The translations under genes and the position numbers were made by a program. Below are positions 8,632 to 20,170 of a stretch of 64,000 nucleotides of DNA, piece by piece. Under the pieces are notes generated by a model. It was not told the origin of the DNA, did not search any database, and worked only from the letters and a program-made list of their open reading frames with translations. Position 1 is the first letter of the stretch. The number at the start of each line of letters is the position of its first letter. The stretch covers positions 572-64,571 of the forward strand of contig NZ_LMCW01000034.1 of the NCBI RefSeq assembly GCF_001424945.1. Reading direction: 5' to 3'. This DNA is from Rhizobium sp. Root1203 (GTDB taxonomy: Bacteria; Pseudomonadota; Alphaproteobacteria; Rhizobiales; Rhizobiaceae).

Positions 8632-9086
8632 GAAACCCTCGTGCCGCGATCCCAGGCTCCGCATGAAGTCGTGACCCGCGGGGCCTGGATGGCTATCTGC
8701 CAGCTCCTGCAAAAATCGTTCCCGCAGCGAGCGTAGGGTATGGATGTTAAGAGGCGTGTCTTACGTCGACCTTCATCTCCATCCTCGTCAGGTTATGGGT
8801 CGGCAGCCCCGATTGCGGCAAGGTTTAGCACTCCAGCGGCGATTTCCTTGATCCCACAAACAACGCGGCGGTATGATTCCGCATCGCCGTCGAGACACAG
8901 CGCGAGTCGACTGGTACTGCTCGACCGTTGGAATAAAAGACGCCGACCCGTGACTTCAAGACAGAAACTCCCGGGGATAAGCGGTATTGTCTTTCATGAG
9001 GACGAGTAGTGTTGCATAACGTGAGTCGACTTCACTCGAGGTAATACTGGACGTTACTACAAGCTTCGAAACGGCATGGAGCGCAC
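8632..9086. other. Intergenic stretch without a supportable gene
   Basis: 455 bases between the histidine kinase and the PAS protein. Both strands have short open frames, but none combines a start codon, a ribosome binding site and a recognisable product. The minus strand keeps one frame open from about 8999 down to about 8808, ending GVLNLAAIGAAD. It contains no ATG, GTG or TTG near its beginning, so it may be a decayed small gene. No convincing terminator hairpin is seen after the kinase. Confidence 0.4.
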
Positions 9087-9596
9087 ATGGTCGAGAGCAG
9101 ACTGCCGAGGCTCGCTACCCCGGAGCTGTCGGAGGCGGGTATTTTCACCTGGAACATCGAGACCGATACGGTCTTTGGTGACAGCGCGATTGCACATCTG
9201 TTCGGTATGACCGTGGACGACGCATTGAGCGGCCAGACGATTGCCGCGTACCTGAAGCAAATTCATCCTGACGATCTTGCCAATGTAGCCGGAGAAATCC
9301 GCGAAGCCATTGCGACGGGGGCCCCGTACCAATGTCAGTACCGGGTACTTGGTGACGGGGATATCTACCGCAATGTCGAAGCATTCGGGCGCTGTTTCCG
9401 CAGCCGGGACGGCCAGCCAGTCCAATATGCTGGCATCGTGTTTCCGTTCGACCCCTCCGAAGTGGCTTCCGATCCCCTGCTCGACGCCTGCGCGGCGGCA
9501 TTGCGCATTGCCGTCGGCACCGGAAGGGATGATGTCGCCGCCAAGTTGAGCGCCCTCGTCCGCGATCTGCAAGGAATGCCGCCCCTGCTCAACTGA
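9087..9596 (+). CDS. Single-domain PAS protein
   Basis: 169-residue cytoplasmic protein with one PAS fold and its PAC segment. GIFTWNIETDTVFGD opens the fold, HPDD(LANV) is the usual helix, and the PAC region runs through YRVLGDGDIYRNVEAFGRC and AGIVFPFD. It has no kinase, GGDEF or HTH output, and lacks the GRNCRFLQ motif of LOV photoreceptors. Such stand-alone PAS proteins usually act through protein-protein contacts. The C-terminal ~40 residues (DPLLDACAAALRIA...) form a helical tail. It stands alone. No partner is identifiable from position. Confidence 0.8.
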   Translation: MVESRLPRLATPELSEAGIFTWNIETDTVFGDSAIAHLFGMTVDDALSGQTIAAYLKQIHPDDLANVAGEIREAIATGAPYQCQYRVLGDGDIYRNVEAFGRCFRSRDGQPVQYAGIVFPFDPSEVASDPLLDACAAALRIAVGTGRDDVAAKLSALVRDLQGMPPLLN

Positions 9597-9676
9597 GCGT
9601 CCTGATGCCGGCTGCGCACCTCTTCCCCCAGGCAGACCCACACTGAAACCCCACCGGTGGGACGATTCACGACGTG

Positions 9677-9715
9677 AATAAAAACGTTTTTATTTTCATT
9701 GAAATCGTTTTTATT
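9677..9715. promoter_or_regulatory. Probable LacI-family operator pair
   Basis: AATAAAAACGTTTTTATT at 9677-9694 is a perfect 18-bp palindrome with a central CG, the usual form of a LacI-family site. Its right half, CGTTTTTATT (9685-9694), recurs exactly at 9706-9715, 21 bp away or two helical turns. The block lies 46 bp before the LacI start at 9761, so autoregulation of the whole operon is likely. A further 12-bp palindrome, CCCACCGGTGGG, sits at 9650-9661 and may instead end the PAS transcript. Confidence 0.65.
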
Positions 9716-9760
9716 GTTTGATACGAATCCGATGTGTCGATTGAAGGGCCTGAGGAAAGC

Positions 9761-10825
9761 ATGTCTGAAAACGAACCCGCACCGCGCCGCTCGCCTCCCA
9801 CGATCAAGACGCTGGCGGAACTGACCGGCTATTCCATCGCCACAATCTCCAAGGCTCTGCGCGACTCGCCTGTCGTCGCCCAGGCGACCAAAGACGCGAT
9901 TTTCAAGGCAGCCCAGGAAATCGGCTACCAGGCAAACGCCCGCGGCATGGCGCTAAGAACCGGCAAGACCTATCAGGCGGCCATCCTCATGCCGGTGACG
10001 GCGGTACGGGACTACGAATGGGACGGCGTCGAATACACCCAGATCCTGAGCGGCATCAGCCAGGCACTTGAAGGCTCAGACTACCGACTATCCGTGCATG
10101 TCATTCGCGATGTCCAGGATGGCTGCGAGACGGCGCGCCGTATCATGGATCAGGGCCTTGCGGACGGCATAATCTTTTCGGGCATTCTGGCAGACGACCC
10201 GCGCATCGACCTCCTCGTAGAAAGCCAGTTTCCTTTCGTCTCACTCGGCCGCTGCCGCAAGCCGCTGGTCTATGCACATGTCGACATCGACAATGAATGG
10301 GCAGCGTTCGCAGCGACGGCGCGCCTGATTGCCGGCGGCCACCGCCGCATCGCTCTGATCAATCCGCAACGCCCGCTTTCCTATGCCATGGACAGGATCG
10401 ACGGCTTCAGCCGCGCGTTCAGCGAGGCCGGGATCGAAGCGTCCGGCGATCTCGTTGCGGAAGGCGATCTATCGACACGCTTCGGTCGAGAAAGCGCCAT
10501 CGACCTGCTGCGGAGAGCCAAGCCGCCGACGGCCTTCATCTGCATCAACGAATCCACGACGCTGGGCGTCCTGTCGGGCCTTGGCAGCCTCGGACGACAG
10601 GTCGGAACCGACATTGACGTTATCGCCTACGACGACATCAACGTCAGCGCTTATTTCACCCCGCCGATTACCACCTTCTACCAACCCATCGAAGTCCTCG
10701 GGAGGACGCTCGGACAATTCCTGCTGCAGCGCATGGCGGGCGAAGATCCGCAGACGCTGAGGCAGGTTTTCAGGCCAACTTTGATCGAAAGGCAGTCCGA
10801 CAATCTCGGCGGACGGCCGGCCTGA
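9761..10825 (+). CDS. LacI-family transcriptional regulator
   Basis: 354 residues. The N-terminal HTH (TIKTLAELTGYSIATISKAL) is followed by the hinge helix (YQANARGMALRTG) and a periplasmic-binding-protein-like sensor domain with LINPQRPLSYAMDRIDGF and the C-terminal YDDINVSAYFTPPITT. An in-frame ATG lies at 9734, but GAGGAAAG directly precedes 9761, which is preferred. It is the first gene of an apparent five-gene operon and stands 22 bp before the substrate-binding protein gene. The effector is probably the imported substrate or an intermediate. The operator candidate upstream supports autoregulation. Confidence 0.93.
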   Translation: MSENEPAPRRSPPTIKTLAELTGYSIATISKALRDSPVVAQATKDAIFKAAQEIGYQANARGMALRTGKTYQAAILMPVTAVRDYEWDGVEYTQILSGISQALEGSDYRLSVHVIRDVQDGCETARRIMDQGLADGIIFSGILADDPRIDLLVESQFPFVSLGRCRKPLVYAHVDIDNEWAAFAATARLIAGGHRRIALINPQRPLSYAMDRIDGFSRAFSEAGIEASGDLVAEGDLSTRFGRESAIDLLRRAKPPTAFICINESTTLGVLSGLGSLGRQVGTDIDVIAYDDINVSAYFTPPITTFYQPIEVLGRTLGQFLLQRMAGEDPQTLRQVFRPTLIERQSDNLGGRPA

Positions 10826-10847
10826 CATCCATTCACAAACGGAGGAA

Positions 10848-11600
10848 ATGAACGTGAAGACATTGCTGATTGCCTTTGCCGTGGCTGCTCTTGCATCCGG
10901 CGTTTCTCAGGCGGCCGATCTCGGCGGCAAGCTGGTGAAAGTCGGATCCGATACCACCTCGCCCCCGATGGAAAGCGTCGACCCGGCCAGCGGCCAGATC
11001 GTCGGCTTCGATGTCGACGTGGTGAACGCCATCTGCGCCAAGATCAACTGCCAGGCGGAATTCGTCACGACCGGTTGGGACGGCATCTTTGCCGCGCTCG
11101 ACCAGGGCAGCTTCGATCTGGTGGCCTCCGGCGTTTCGATCACCGACGAGCGCAAGAAGGCCATGGATTTTTCCGATCCTTACATCGTCAACAGCCAGGC
11201 CGTGCTGATGCGCATCGAGAACCAGGGAATATCGCTCGACGACTTCAAGGCCAAGGGCAAGAAACTCTCGGCTCAGGCCAACACGACCGATGCGCAAGTT
11301 GCAGAAGGAATCGTCGGTAAGGAAAACGTCATCGCCTATGACAGCTTCAGCGCCTCGGTCATCGCCCTGAAAAACAAGGATGTCGATGGCGTCGTGATCA
11401 ACGGCGCCAATGCAGCCGCCTATGAACGCGAATTTGCCGGGGAACTGGTGGTGGCCATCAAGGATCTTCAATCGGATCCGCTCGGCCTCGTCTTCCGCAA
11501 GGACGACGCCAACATCACGGCCTTCAACGAAGGCCTGAAGCTGATCAAGGACGACGGCACGCTCGACAAGCTGGTCGGCAAGTACTGGGGTCTCAAATAG
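10848..11600 (+). CDS. Amino-acid-type ABC transporter substrate-binding protein
   Basis: Periplasmic binding protein of SBP family 3, 250 residues, with a cleavable signal peptide (about 1-22, ending SGVSQA-AD). The hallmarks of the polar amino-acid family are clear: GFDVDVVNAICAKI, GWDGIFAALDQGSFDLVASG, TDERKKAMDFSDPY and the C-terminal LDKLVGKYWG. A GGAGG site sits close before the ATG. By family the ligand should carry an amino and/or carboxyl group, which is notable because the operon also encodes a beta-glucosidase. It is separated by 89 bp from its permease gene. Confidence 0.92.
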   Translation: MNVKTLLIAFAVAALASGVSQAADLGGKLVKVGSDTTSPPMESVDPASGQIVGFDVDVVNAICAKINCQAEFVTTGWDGIFAALDQGSFDLVASGVSITDERKKAMDFSDPYIVNSQAVLMRIENQGISLDDFKAKGKKLSAQANTTDAQVAEGIVGKENVIAYDSFSASVIALKNKDVDGVVINGANAAAYEREFAGELVVAIKDLQSDPLGLVFRKDDANITAFNEGLKLIKDDGTLDKLVGKYWGLK

Positions 11601-11689
11601 TTCTCCACTTGGAGACCGCCCGGAGCGGCGCATGTTCGCTCCGGGCGATGCACCTGGACCTTCCTGAACCCATTACCGCGGAGGAATGA

Positions 11690-13339
11690 ATGTCGTTCCT
11701 GAAACGCGTGCGGCCCAGCAATCTCATTATTGTCACCGCGCTGCCATTCATCATCTACCTCTTTATCTCCTCAGCAGACTACCAGCGCTCGCTTCGAGCC
11801 ATTCTCGGCGTCGAAAACGGCTCATCCGCCCTCGTGCCCGGTTTTCTGGCGTTGGCAATCGCCTTTTCGTCGGGGATTGCAGTGCTTGTCCTTTCGCGTA
11901 CCAAAGCCCATCGGCCACAGTTGGCTCTGGCGGCGGCCGCGCTCAATCTGTTTTCAGCCGCGGCGATCTGTTCCAGCGGCGTCGTACATCCTTTTGTCGC
12001 TTCCGTTGTCGCCAATTCCGTCGACCCGTTTACCTCATCGCTCGTGGCCAAAGGCGTTACGCCACGTCAGTTGACGGAAGCGGCCGATCTTGCGATGCGC
12101 GGCGTCGAAGCGGTGCTCTATCCCCTCTATCTCGGCCTGACGCTAATCGGATTTGGCCTATTCGTTGCAACGCGCCACAGCGGCGCAGACAGCCGTCTGC
12201 GGACGATCGGCAGATGGTTGACCGGCATCACCAACGGCGCTGGAGCAATCTTCATCTTCTTCTTCGCGCACATCGCCTTTGCGGCGGGCGTCGCCACGAC
12301 CATCCGCGCGGCCCTTGCCGCCTATGTTCTCGCTGCGTGCCTCGGGCTCTTTTGGGTCGGGTTGCTCCAGCTGAACTACTCAAAGCGGACCGGACTTATC
12401 TTTGGGTCGGTCACGCTGGTTCTTGCGCTCGCTGCCGCCTCGTTCCTGATGCAACCTCGCGACACCTATGTGCTGGCGGGTACGCTTAGCGGCAAAGTGG
12501 CGATCGTCAGCAGGACGCCGTCGTCGTTGATTGGAGCCGTACGCTACGGGCAGTATCCGGGCGGCCCCGTGAGCGAGACGCCCGTTCGAACGTTCCTCGG
12601 TCCCAACGAGGCAATCGTTGCCCTCGAAAGGAACGAGGATGTCAGCGCCGTGCTCGTCCCGGCAGCATCGGCCCCGGCCGACCGGCCAATTCTTTGGCAG
12701 GTCGACACGCTCAACGATCGCGACCGGTCTGCGGGAATTACGGTCGCCGTCCTGGCCATCATACTCGGGCTGCTTACCTTCGGCGGCTTTCTCCACCACA
12801 GGCACCCGCTGGCTGTCGGGTCGGAATTCGTCGTCGACACGATCCGGGGCATCCCCATGCTGGTTATCGTCCTTTACATCGGCCTGCCGCTCAGCGGCGC
12901 CCTGAAGGATGCCACGCAAGGCGTCATCGATCCACCCAACATCGTCCGCGGGATCGTCGCCATGGCGGTCGCATATTCCGCCTATCTCGCAGAGATTTTC
13001 CGCTCCGGTATCAATGCCGTTCCGGCCGGCCAGGTCGAGGCGGCGCGCAGCATCGGTCTCAACCGCTGGCAGACAGCGCGCCTCATCGTTCTGCCACAGG
13101 CGTTCCGGATCATCATCCCGCCGCTCGGCAACGAACTCATCGCCATATTGAAGGACACATCGCTTCTGTCCATCCTGTCGATCCGGGATATCACCCAGCG
13201 AATGCGCGAATTCCAGTCGGCGAGCTTCCTGCCCTTCGCGCCCTATAACTCCGCTGCCATCTTCTACATCTTCCTGACGCTTGCCGCGGCGAGCCTCGTC
13301 AACACCATCGAGAGAAAATATGACGTCAAACACCGATAA
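11690..13339 (+). CDS. Amino-acid ABC transporter permease with large N-terminal extension
   Basis: 549 residues, about twice the usual 220-280 of this family. The C-terminal ~210 residues are a normal HisM/GlnP-type permease: VDTIRGIPMLVIVLYIGLPL, the EAA loop GQVEAARSIGLNRWQTARLI and LKDTSLLSILSIRD, which contacts the ATPase. The N-terminal ~250 residues add several membrane helices. A non-membrane region at about 260-345 (GTLSGKVAIVSRTPSS...AIVALERNEDVSAVLV) resembles part of an SBP-3 lobe. The start is backed by GGAGGA. No ATP-binding subunit is encoded in this operon, so one must come from elsewhere. Its 3' end overlaps the GH1 gene by 20 bp. Confidence 0.85.
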   Translation: MSFLKRVRPSNLIIVTALPFIIYLFISSADYQRSLRAILGVENGSSALVPGFLALAIAFSSGIAVLVLSRTKAHRPQLALAAAALNLFSAAAICSSGVVHPFVASVVANSVDPFTSSLVAKGVTPRQLTEAADLAMRGVEAVLYPLYLGLTLIGFGLFVATRHSGADSRLRTIGRWLTGITNGAGAIFIFFFAHIAFAAGVATTIRAALAAYVLAACLGLFWVGLLQLNYSKRTGLIFGSVTLVLALAAASFLMQPRDTYVLAGTLSGKVAIVSRTPSSLIGAVRYGQYPGGPVSETPVRTFLGPNEAIVALERNEDVSAVLVPAASAPADRPILWQVDTLNDRDRSAGITVAVLAIILGLLTFGGFLHHRHPLAVGSEFVVDTIRGIPMLVIVLYIGLPLSGALKDATQGVIDPPNIVRGIVAMAVAYSAYLAEIFRSGINAVPAGQVEAARSIGLNRWQTARLIVLPQAFRIIIPPLGNELIAILKDTSLLSILSIRDITQRMREFQSASFLPFAPYNSAAIFYIFLTLAAASLVNTIERKYDVKHR

Positions 13340-14735
13340 CAACCGGAAGGTCCTTGAAGCTCGCGCTAAAGAGCTCGTTTTCCCGCCAGGTTTCGTCTTC
13401 GGCGCGGCAACCGCTGCCTACCAGATCGAGGGCGCTCCTGATGCAGACGGAAAGGGCGAAAGTATCTGGGACCGTTTCTGCAAGGTGCCGGGCGTCATCG
13501 CAGATGCCAGCAGTGGCGATATTGCGTGCGACCACTATCATCGCTGGCGCGACGATATCGCCGTCCTGAATGCAATGGGTCTCAGCGCATACCGGTTCTC
13601 GTTTGCCTGGACGCGCCTCATTCCGGATGGCAAGGGTGCGATCAACGACAACGGCATCGCCTTCTACGACAGGCTGATCGACGATCTCCTGTCCGCCGGC
13701 ATCGAACCCTATGCAACACTCTATCACTGGGATCTTCCACAGGCGCTTCAGGATCGCGGCGGATGGTATAACAGGGAAACCGCGGAGCATTTCGCAGCCT
13801 ATGCCGCCGTTGCAACGCGCGCCTTTGGCGACCGTGTCAAAAAATGGACGACACTCAATGAACCCTGGACGTTTTGCTGGTCTGGATATGCGAGCGGCGA
13901 GGATGCCCCGGGATTTAAGGACGGCACGAAGGGTGGTGTGATCGCCAGCCATCACGCGTTGCTCGCCCACGGTCTCGCCGTCCCGGTCATTCGCCAGACT
14001 GTACCGGATGCTGCAGTCGGCATCGTCTTCGATCTCAACGTGACGGAGCCCGCGAGCGAGGATCCGCGCGACATTGCCGCTGCAAGGCGCTTCGACGGTG
14101 CGCAGAACCGCTGGTTCCTCGACGCAGTCTTCAAGGGCAGCTATCCGCAGGATATGCTGGAACTCTATGCCGACCTGCTGCCGCCAATCCATGCCGATGA
14201 CAATGCCACAATCGCTGCGCCGATCGACTATCTGGGTGTCAACATCTATCGCCGATCCGTCATGGCCGAGGGAGAAGAACTGGCACCGCTGAATTTTCAA
14301 AGAGTGTCGCCGGAAGGAACCTACTCCGCCGTCAACTACGAGATATGGCCGCGCTGCATCTACGACATTCTGCATTATGTGAATGACAACTATGCGCCAA
14401 AGGAGATTGTCATTTCCGAAAACGGCGTTGCGACCGCTCCGGAAACTGTTTCCGAGGACGGCCATGTGTGGGACGACCAGCGCGCAACCTACTATGTCGA
14501 TCATCTCGAGCAGGTCGCCAAGGCAGCCTCCGAGGGCGTTCCCGTCAACGGGTACTTCGCCTGGACGCTGACCGACAATTTCGAGTGGGCCTACGGCTAT
14601 TCGACCCCCTTCGGGATCACCCATGTCGACTTTCACACGCAGGTGCGGACGATAAAATACTCAGGCGAAATCTATGGCCAGATCGCCCAGCAGGCGCGGT
14701 CGATACCGATGATGAAGACCGGCCTTGGCCGGTGA
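13320..14735 (+). CDS. GH1 family beta-glucosidase
   Basis: 471 residues, the standard GH1 length, with no signal peptide, so it acts in the cytoplasm on an imported or phosphorylated glycoside. It opens with FPPGFVFGAATAAYQIEGA. The acid/base is E181 in TLNEPW and the nucleophile is E367 in ISENGVA. WTLTDNFEWAYGYSTPFGI closes the sugar pocket. These assignments fit retaining beta-glucosidase/galactosidase activity. I chose ATG 13320, which overlaps the permease stop region by 20 bp, rather than the upstream in-frame 13281. The gene links the amino-acid-type importer to a downstream kinase/lyase, suggesting a glycosylated amine or amino acid substrate. Confidence 0.93.
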   Translation: MTSNTDNNRKVLEARAKELVFPPGFVFGAATAAYQIEGAPDADGKGESIWDRFCKVPGVIADASSGDIACDHYHRWRDDIAVLNAMGLSAYRFSFAWTRLIPDGKGAINDNGIAFYDRLIDDLLSAGIEPYATLYHWDLPQALQDRGGWYNRETAEHFAAYAAVATRAFGDRVKKWTTLNEPWTFCWSGYASGEDAPGFKDGTKGGVIASHHALLAHGLAVPVIRQTVPDAAVGIVFDLNVTEPASEDPRDIAAARRFDGAQNRWFLDAVFKGSYPQDMLELYADLLPPIHADDNATIAAPIDYLGVNIYRRSVMAEGEELAPLNFQRVSPEGTYSAVNYEIWPRCIYDILHYVNDNYAPKEIVISENGVATAPETVSEDGHVWDDQRATYYVDHLEQVAKAASEGVPVNGYFAWTLTDNFEWAYGYSTPFGITHVDFHTQVRTIKYSGEIYGQIAQQARSIPMMKTGLGR

Positions 14736-14763
14736 ACTTCCGTGGTAAGAAGGTAAGCAGACG

Positions 14764-17796
<3,033 letters not shown>

Positions 17797-17815
17797 GATC
17801 GGAGACCCGACGAGG

Positions 17816-17834
17816 CCTGGCACGATGTGCCGGG
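17816..17834 (+). terminator. Possible terminator after the LacI/GH1 operon
   Basis: CCTGGCAC-GAT-GTGCCGGG forms an 8-bp stem with one G-T wobble and a 3-base loop, 20 bp after the fusion gene's stop. Only TT follows, so it is a weak Rho-independent candidate. It lies between convergent genes and could serve either. Confidence 0.4.
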
Positions 17835-17864
17835 TTCGATGGAATTGGCGTTTTCGTTGGCACG

Positions 17865-18509
17865 CTATCGGCGCGCGGCCCAGCTGAGGCCGCGGCGCAA
17901 GATAAGCGGCATAAAGGGATGGTCGAATTCGGCAGCGCGGTGGCCGAGTGCCGAATAAAAAACGCGACCGGCGCCGAAATGACGCTTGAAGACGACGGGC
18001 ATCGTGACGTTGCGTGCCGCCATATCGTACTCGCCGGTAAAGGTGGTGGTGGCGAGGATTTCGACTGACGGGTCGTAATGGAGATAGTATTGCTCCGAGC
18101 GATAGTCGAAATCCGCAATGCCCTCCATCACCGGGTCGTCCTGACGGGTGACCGCGACACGAAAGTCGATGATATTGCCGGGATGGGCCACCCAGGTGAC
18201 GCCCGAGACATAGCGGAAGGAAGCGCTTTCCTTGAACGAGGTGGCAAGCGCGCCATGGTGGCCGCCGAGGCCGAGGCCGCTTCGCACGGCTTCGACGAGC
18301 GCAGCGGCCTGGGCCTTTTCCAGGGTTTCGCCGGTGATGACAGGCACAAGCAGATCGGCTTCAGCCAGCATCGCGGAACCAAGGATGCCGAGATCGTTGG
18401 TGACCTCGGTCTGGAAGCCGTCTTTTGCCAGAAGTTCACCAACGATGCGCGCGCATTGGTCCGGCTCATGTCCTTGCCATCCACCCCAAACGATGATCGC
18501 TTTGCGCAT
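17865..18509 (-). CDS. ThuA-like domain protein
   Basis: 214 residues with the ThuA (class I amidotransferase-like) fold. It starts KAIIVWGGWQGHEPDQC, has LGLGGHHGALATSF in the position of the nucleophile elbow, and ends with FHRAAEF-like HRAAEFDHPFMPLILRRG. The elbow has no cysteine. Family members occur in trehalose and other sugar operons; the enzyme function is unsettled. The start at 18509 is fixed by AGGAAGG ten bases upstream. The frame itself continues open to 18611. It is downstream of the sugar-binding protein gene on the same strand, with 230 bp and a stem-loop (18601-18626) in between. Confidence 0.85.
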   Translation of the reverse strand: MRKAIIVWGGWQGHEPDQCARIVGELLAKDGFQTEVTNDLGILGSAMLAEADLLVPVITGETLEKAQAAALVEAVRSGLGLGGHHGALATSFKESASFRYVSGVTWVAHPGNIIDFRVAVTRQDDPVMEGIADFDYRSEQYYLHYDPSVEILATTTFTGEYDMAARNVTMPVVFKRHFGAGRVFYSALGHRAAEFDHPFMPLILRRGLSWAARR

Positions 18510-18600
18510 GGTGTATCCTTCCTGGGTTGTCGATGTGATGCCGTAGCGGGGCTCTACCACGCAGCGCGGCAAGACGAATTGAAGCCCGCGCGAATTCGGC

Positions 18601-18626
18601 GGCCGGGGCAACTCGCTTCCCCGGCC
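18601..18626. terminator. Strong stem-loop between binding-protein and ThuA genes
   Basis: GGCCGGGG (18601-18608) pairs with CCCCGGCC (18619-18626) across a 10-base loop. The perfect 8-bp GC stem lies 114 bp downstream of the binding-protein stop. There is no T-run on the minus strand, so it may be a transcript 3'-end stabiliser or attenuator rather than a classical terminator. Confidence 0.4.
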
Positions 18627-18739
18627 CTTGTGTCGAGAGTTTTCCCGTTCGGCATGGAGCGCTCTTGCCGAACCGGGGTGTCGGCGGTGCGAGCCCGCAG
18701 CACGCGCGCTCCTTGCCGTTCAGCAACGTGCAGCGAACG

Positions 18740-20029
18740 TCAGCTGCGGATCGTGGCCTTGCCTTCCTGAACGAGGCGCGCGGCGGCCTCAGCAGGTGTC
18801 GTCTGCTCGAAGGCCAGTTCGTCGGCAATCGGGCGGAACAAACGCTGGTCGAACTCCGTCGATCCCAATGGCGCAGGAGCGGGATAGTCCCCAACCTGAT
18901 CCTTCAGAAGGTTGACGTATTGGACCGTTGCCTGCTCCGTCGGGTTGAGGTTCGGCAATATGGCCTCGCGCACCGCCGGCGACATCGGAACGCCGCGCTC
19001 CACCCCAAGGATCTTGCCGGCCTCCGGATCATTGACGAAGAAGTTGATGAATTTTGCGGCCGCCTCGCCGTTCTTCGTCGTCGCGCCAACGCTCCAGATC
19101 AGTGCGGGGCGATAATAATGGCCCGAGGGGCCGCCCTTCTTCTCGCGTGGTAGCATGGTGATGGCCAGCTTGTCTTTGGAGATCAGCTGGTAGCCGACGA
19201 GCTGATTGGAATAGGCCATGCCCATTGCCGACTTGCCGAGCGCGAGAGCATTGGTGTCGATGGTGTTCTGGTCCAGCGTCTGGACGTCGGCAGCCACGGT
19301 CCCGCCCTTCTTGCGCAGTTCCTCCCAGAAGCTGTACCACTCCTTGGCATCCTCGACGTCGAAGCCGAGCGTGCCGTTGTTGTAGAGGCTCTTTCCACGC
19401 TGGCGCAGCCAGGCATCGAACACATAGGTGTAGCGGGCGCCGTAAGGGCCGCCCCAGTAATTGTCCTTGCCACCTGCCTTCGTCAGTTCGACGGCCAGCT
19501 TGGCATATTCGTCCCAGGTCAGGTCAGGCGTTGGCAAGGGAAGACCGGCCTTCTCGAAGGCCGTCTGATCGAAGAACAGCGCAAAGGAATTGAGGCCGAG
19601 GCCAATCCCGTAAAGCTTTTCGTCAACCGTCGTCAGCTTCAGCATGTCCTTGCCGAAAGCATCGACCTTCAGGGTCGACGGCACAAATTCATCGAGCGGC
19701 AGGCAGGCGCCCCGCTTGGAGTAATCGGAGATCGTTCCGGGCTCGAGCTGGAAGACGTCGGCGATCGCGCGACCCGCCATCTGCGTCGCCAGCTTCGTCC
19801 AGTACCCGTCACCGCTGAGGGATTCGCCGACGATCGTCACGCCTGGCGTCTTGCCCTGATAGAGCTTGGCCACGTCGAGCGTGCGCTTTGCGCGGTCGTT
19901 CGAGCCCCACCACATGGCGCGGAGCTGGGCGTCATCGGCCAAGGCCGGCATGCTGCTTGCGGCGCCGAATGCAAGGCCGCTTGCTACGCCGGCCGAACCC
20001 ATCAGAAATGAACGTCGATTGATCTGCAT
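18740..20029 (-). CDS. Sugar ABC transporter substrate-binding protein (SBP family 1), Tat signal
   Basis: 429 residues. The N-terminus MQINRRSFLMGSAGV followed by a hydrophobic run and SMPALA-DD is a twin-arginine signal, so it is exported folded. The body is a family 1 solute-binding protein (WWGSNDRAKRTLDVAKLYQ, YGIGLGLNSFALFFDQTAFE, DLTWDEYAKLAVEL), the class that carries oligosaccharides or glycosides. The start has a strong AAGGAGGATC site. It is divergent from the LacI regulator at 20171, and no permease or ATPase lies nearby, so it is an orphan relying on components encoded elsewhere. Confidence 0.92.
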   Translation of the reverse strand: MQINRRSFLMGSAGVASGLAFGAASSMPALADDAQLRAMWWGSNDRAKRTLDVAKLYQGKTPGVTIVGESLSGDGYWTKLATQMAGRAIADVFQLEPGTISDYSKRGACLPLDEFVPSTLKVDAFGKDMLKLTTVDEKLYGIGLGLNSFALFFDQTAFEKAGLPLPTPDLTWDEYAKLAVELTKAGGKDNYWGGPYGARYTYVFDAWLRQRGKSLYNNGTLGFDVEDAKEWYSFWEELRKKGGTVAADVQTLDQNTIDTNALALGKSAMGMAYSNQLVGYQLISKDKLAITMLPREKKGGPSGHYYRPALIWSVGATTKNGEAAAKFINFFVNDPEAGKILGVERGVPMSPAVREAILPNLNPTEQATVQYVNLLKDQVGDYPAPAPLGSTEFDQRLFRPIADELAFEQTTPAEAAARLVQEGKATIRS

Positions 20030-20099
20030 GATGATCCTCCTTTTTACATGCCCTTTGCGTCCTCCAACGTCTTTCGGGCATTTTCACGTATCAGACTAC

Positions 20100-20170
20100 G
20101 CAAAAAATTCCCGTTTGCAACAGAATATCTTTTTCTTGCAAATTTGCATTGTTTTGCATAACGTTGCGCT
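20100..20170. promoter_or_regulatory. Divergent promoter with LacI-type palindrome
   Basis: The 141-bp divergent region between the binding-protein gene and the LacI gene is AT-rich near the LacI start. It contains the perfect 12-bp palindrome TGCAAATTTGCA at 20137-20148. Related pieces TTTGCAA (20114-20120) and TTTTGCATAACG (20152-20163) flank it. This is a reasonable operator for the LacI protein controlling both directions. Confidence 0.5.

Noticed and set aside
8740..9009. 89-codon plus-strand frame after the second histidine kinase
   Set aside because: Ser/Arg-rich composition, no ribosome binding site and no family. It looks like non-coding sequence.
13326..14636. 436-codon minus-strand frame opposite the beta-glucosidase
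   Set aside because: The plus strand carries a complete GH1 enzyme with both catalytic glutamates. The antisense product shows no motif.
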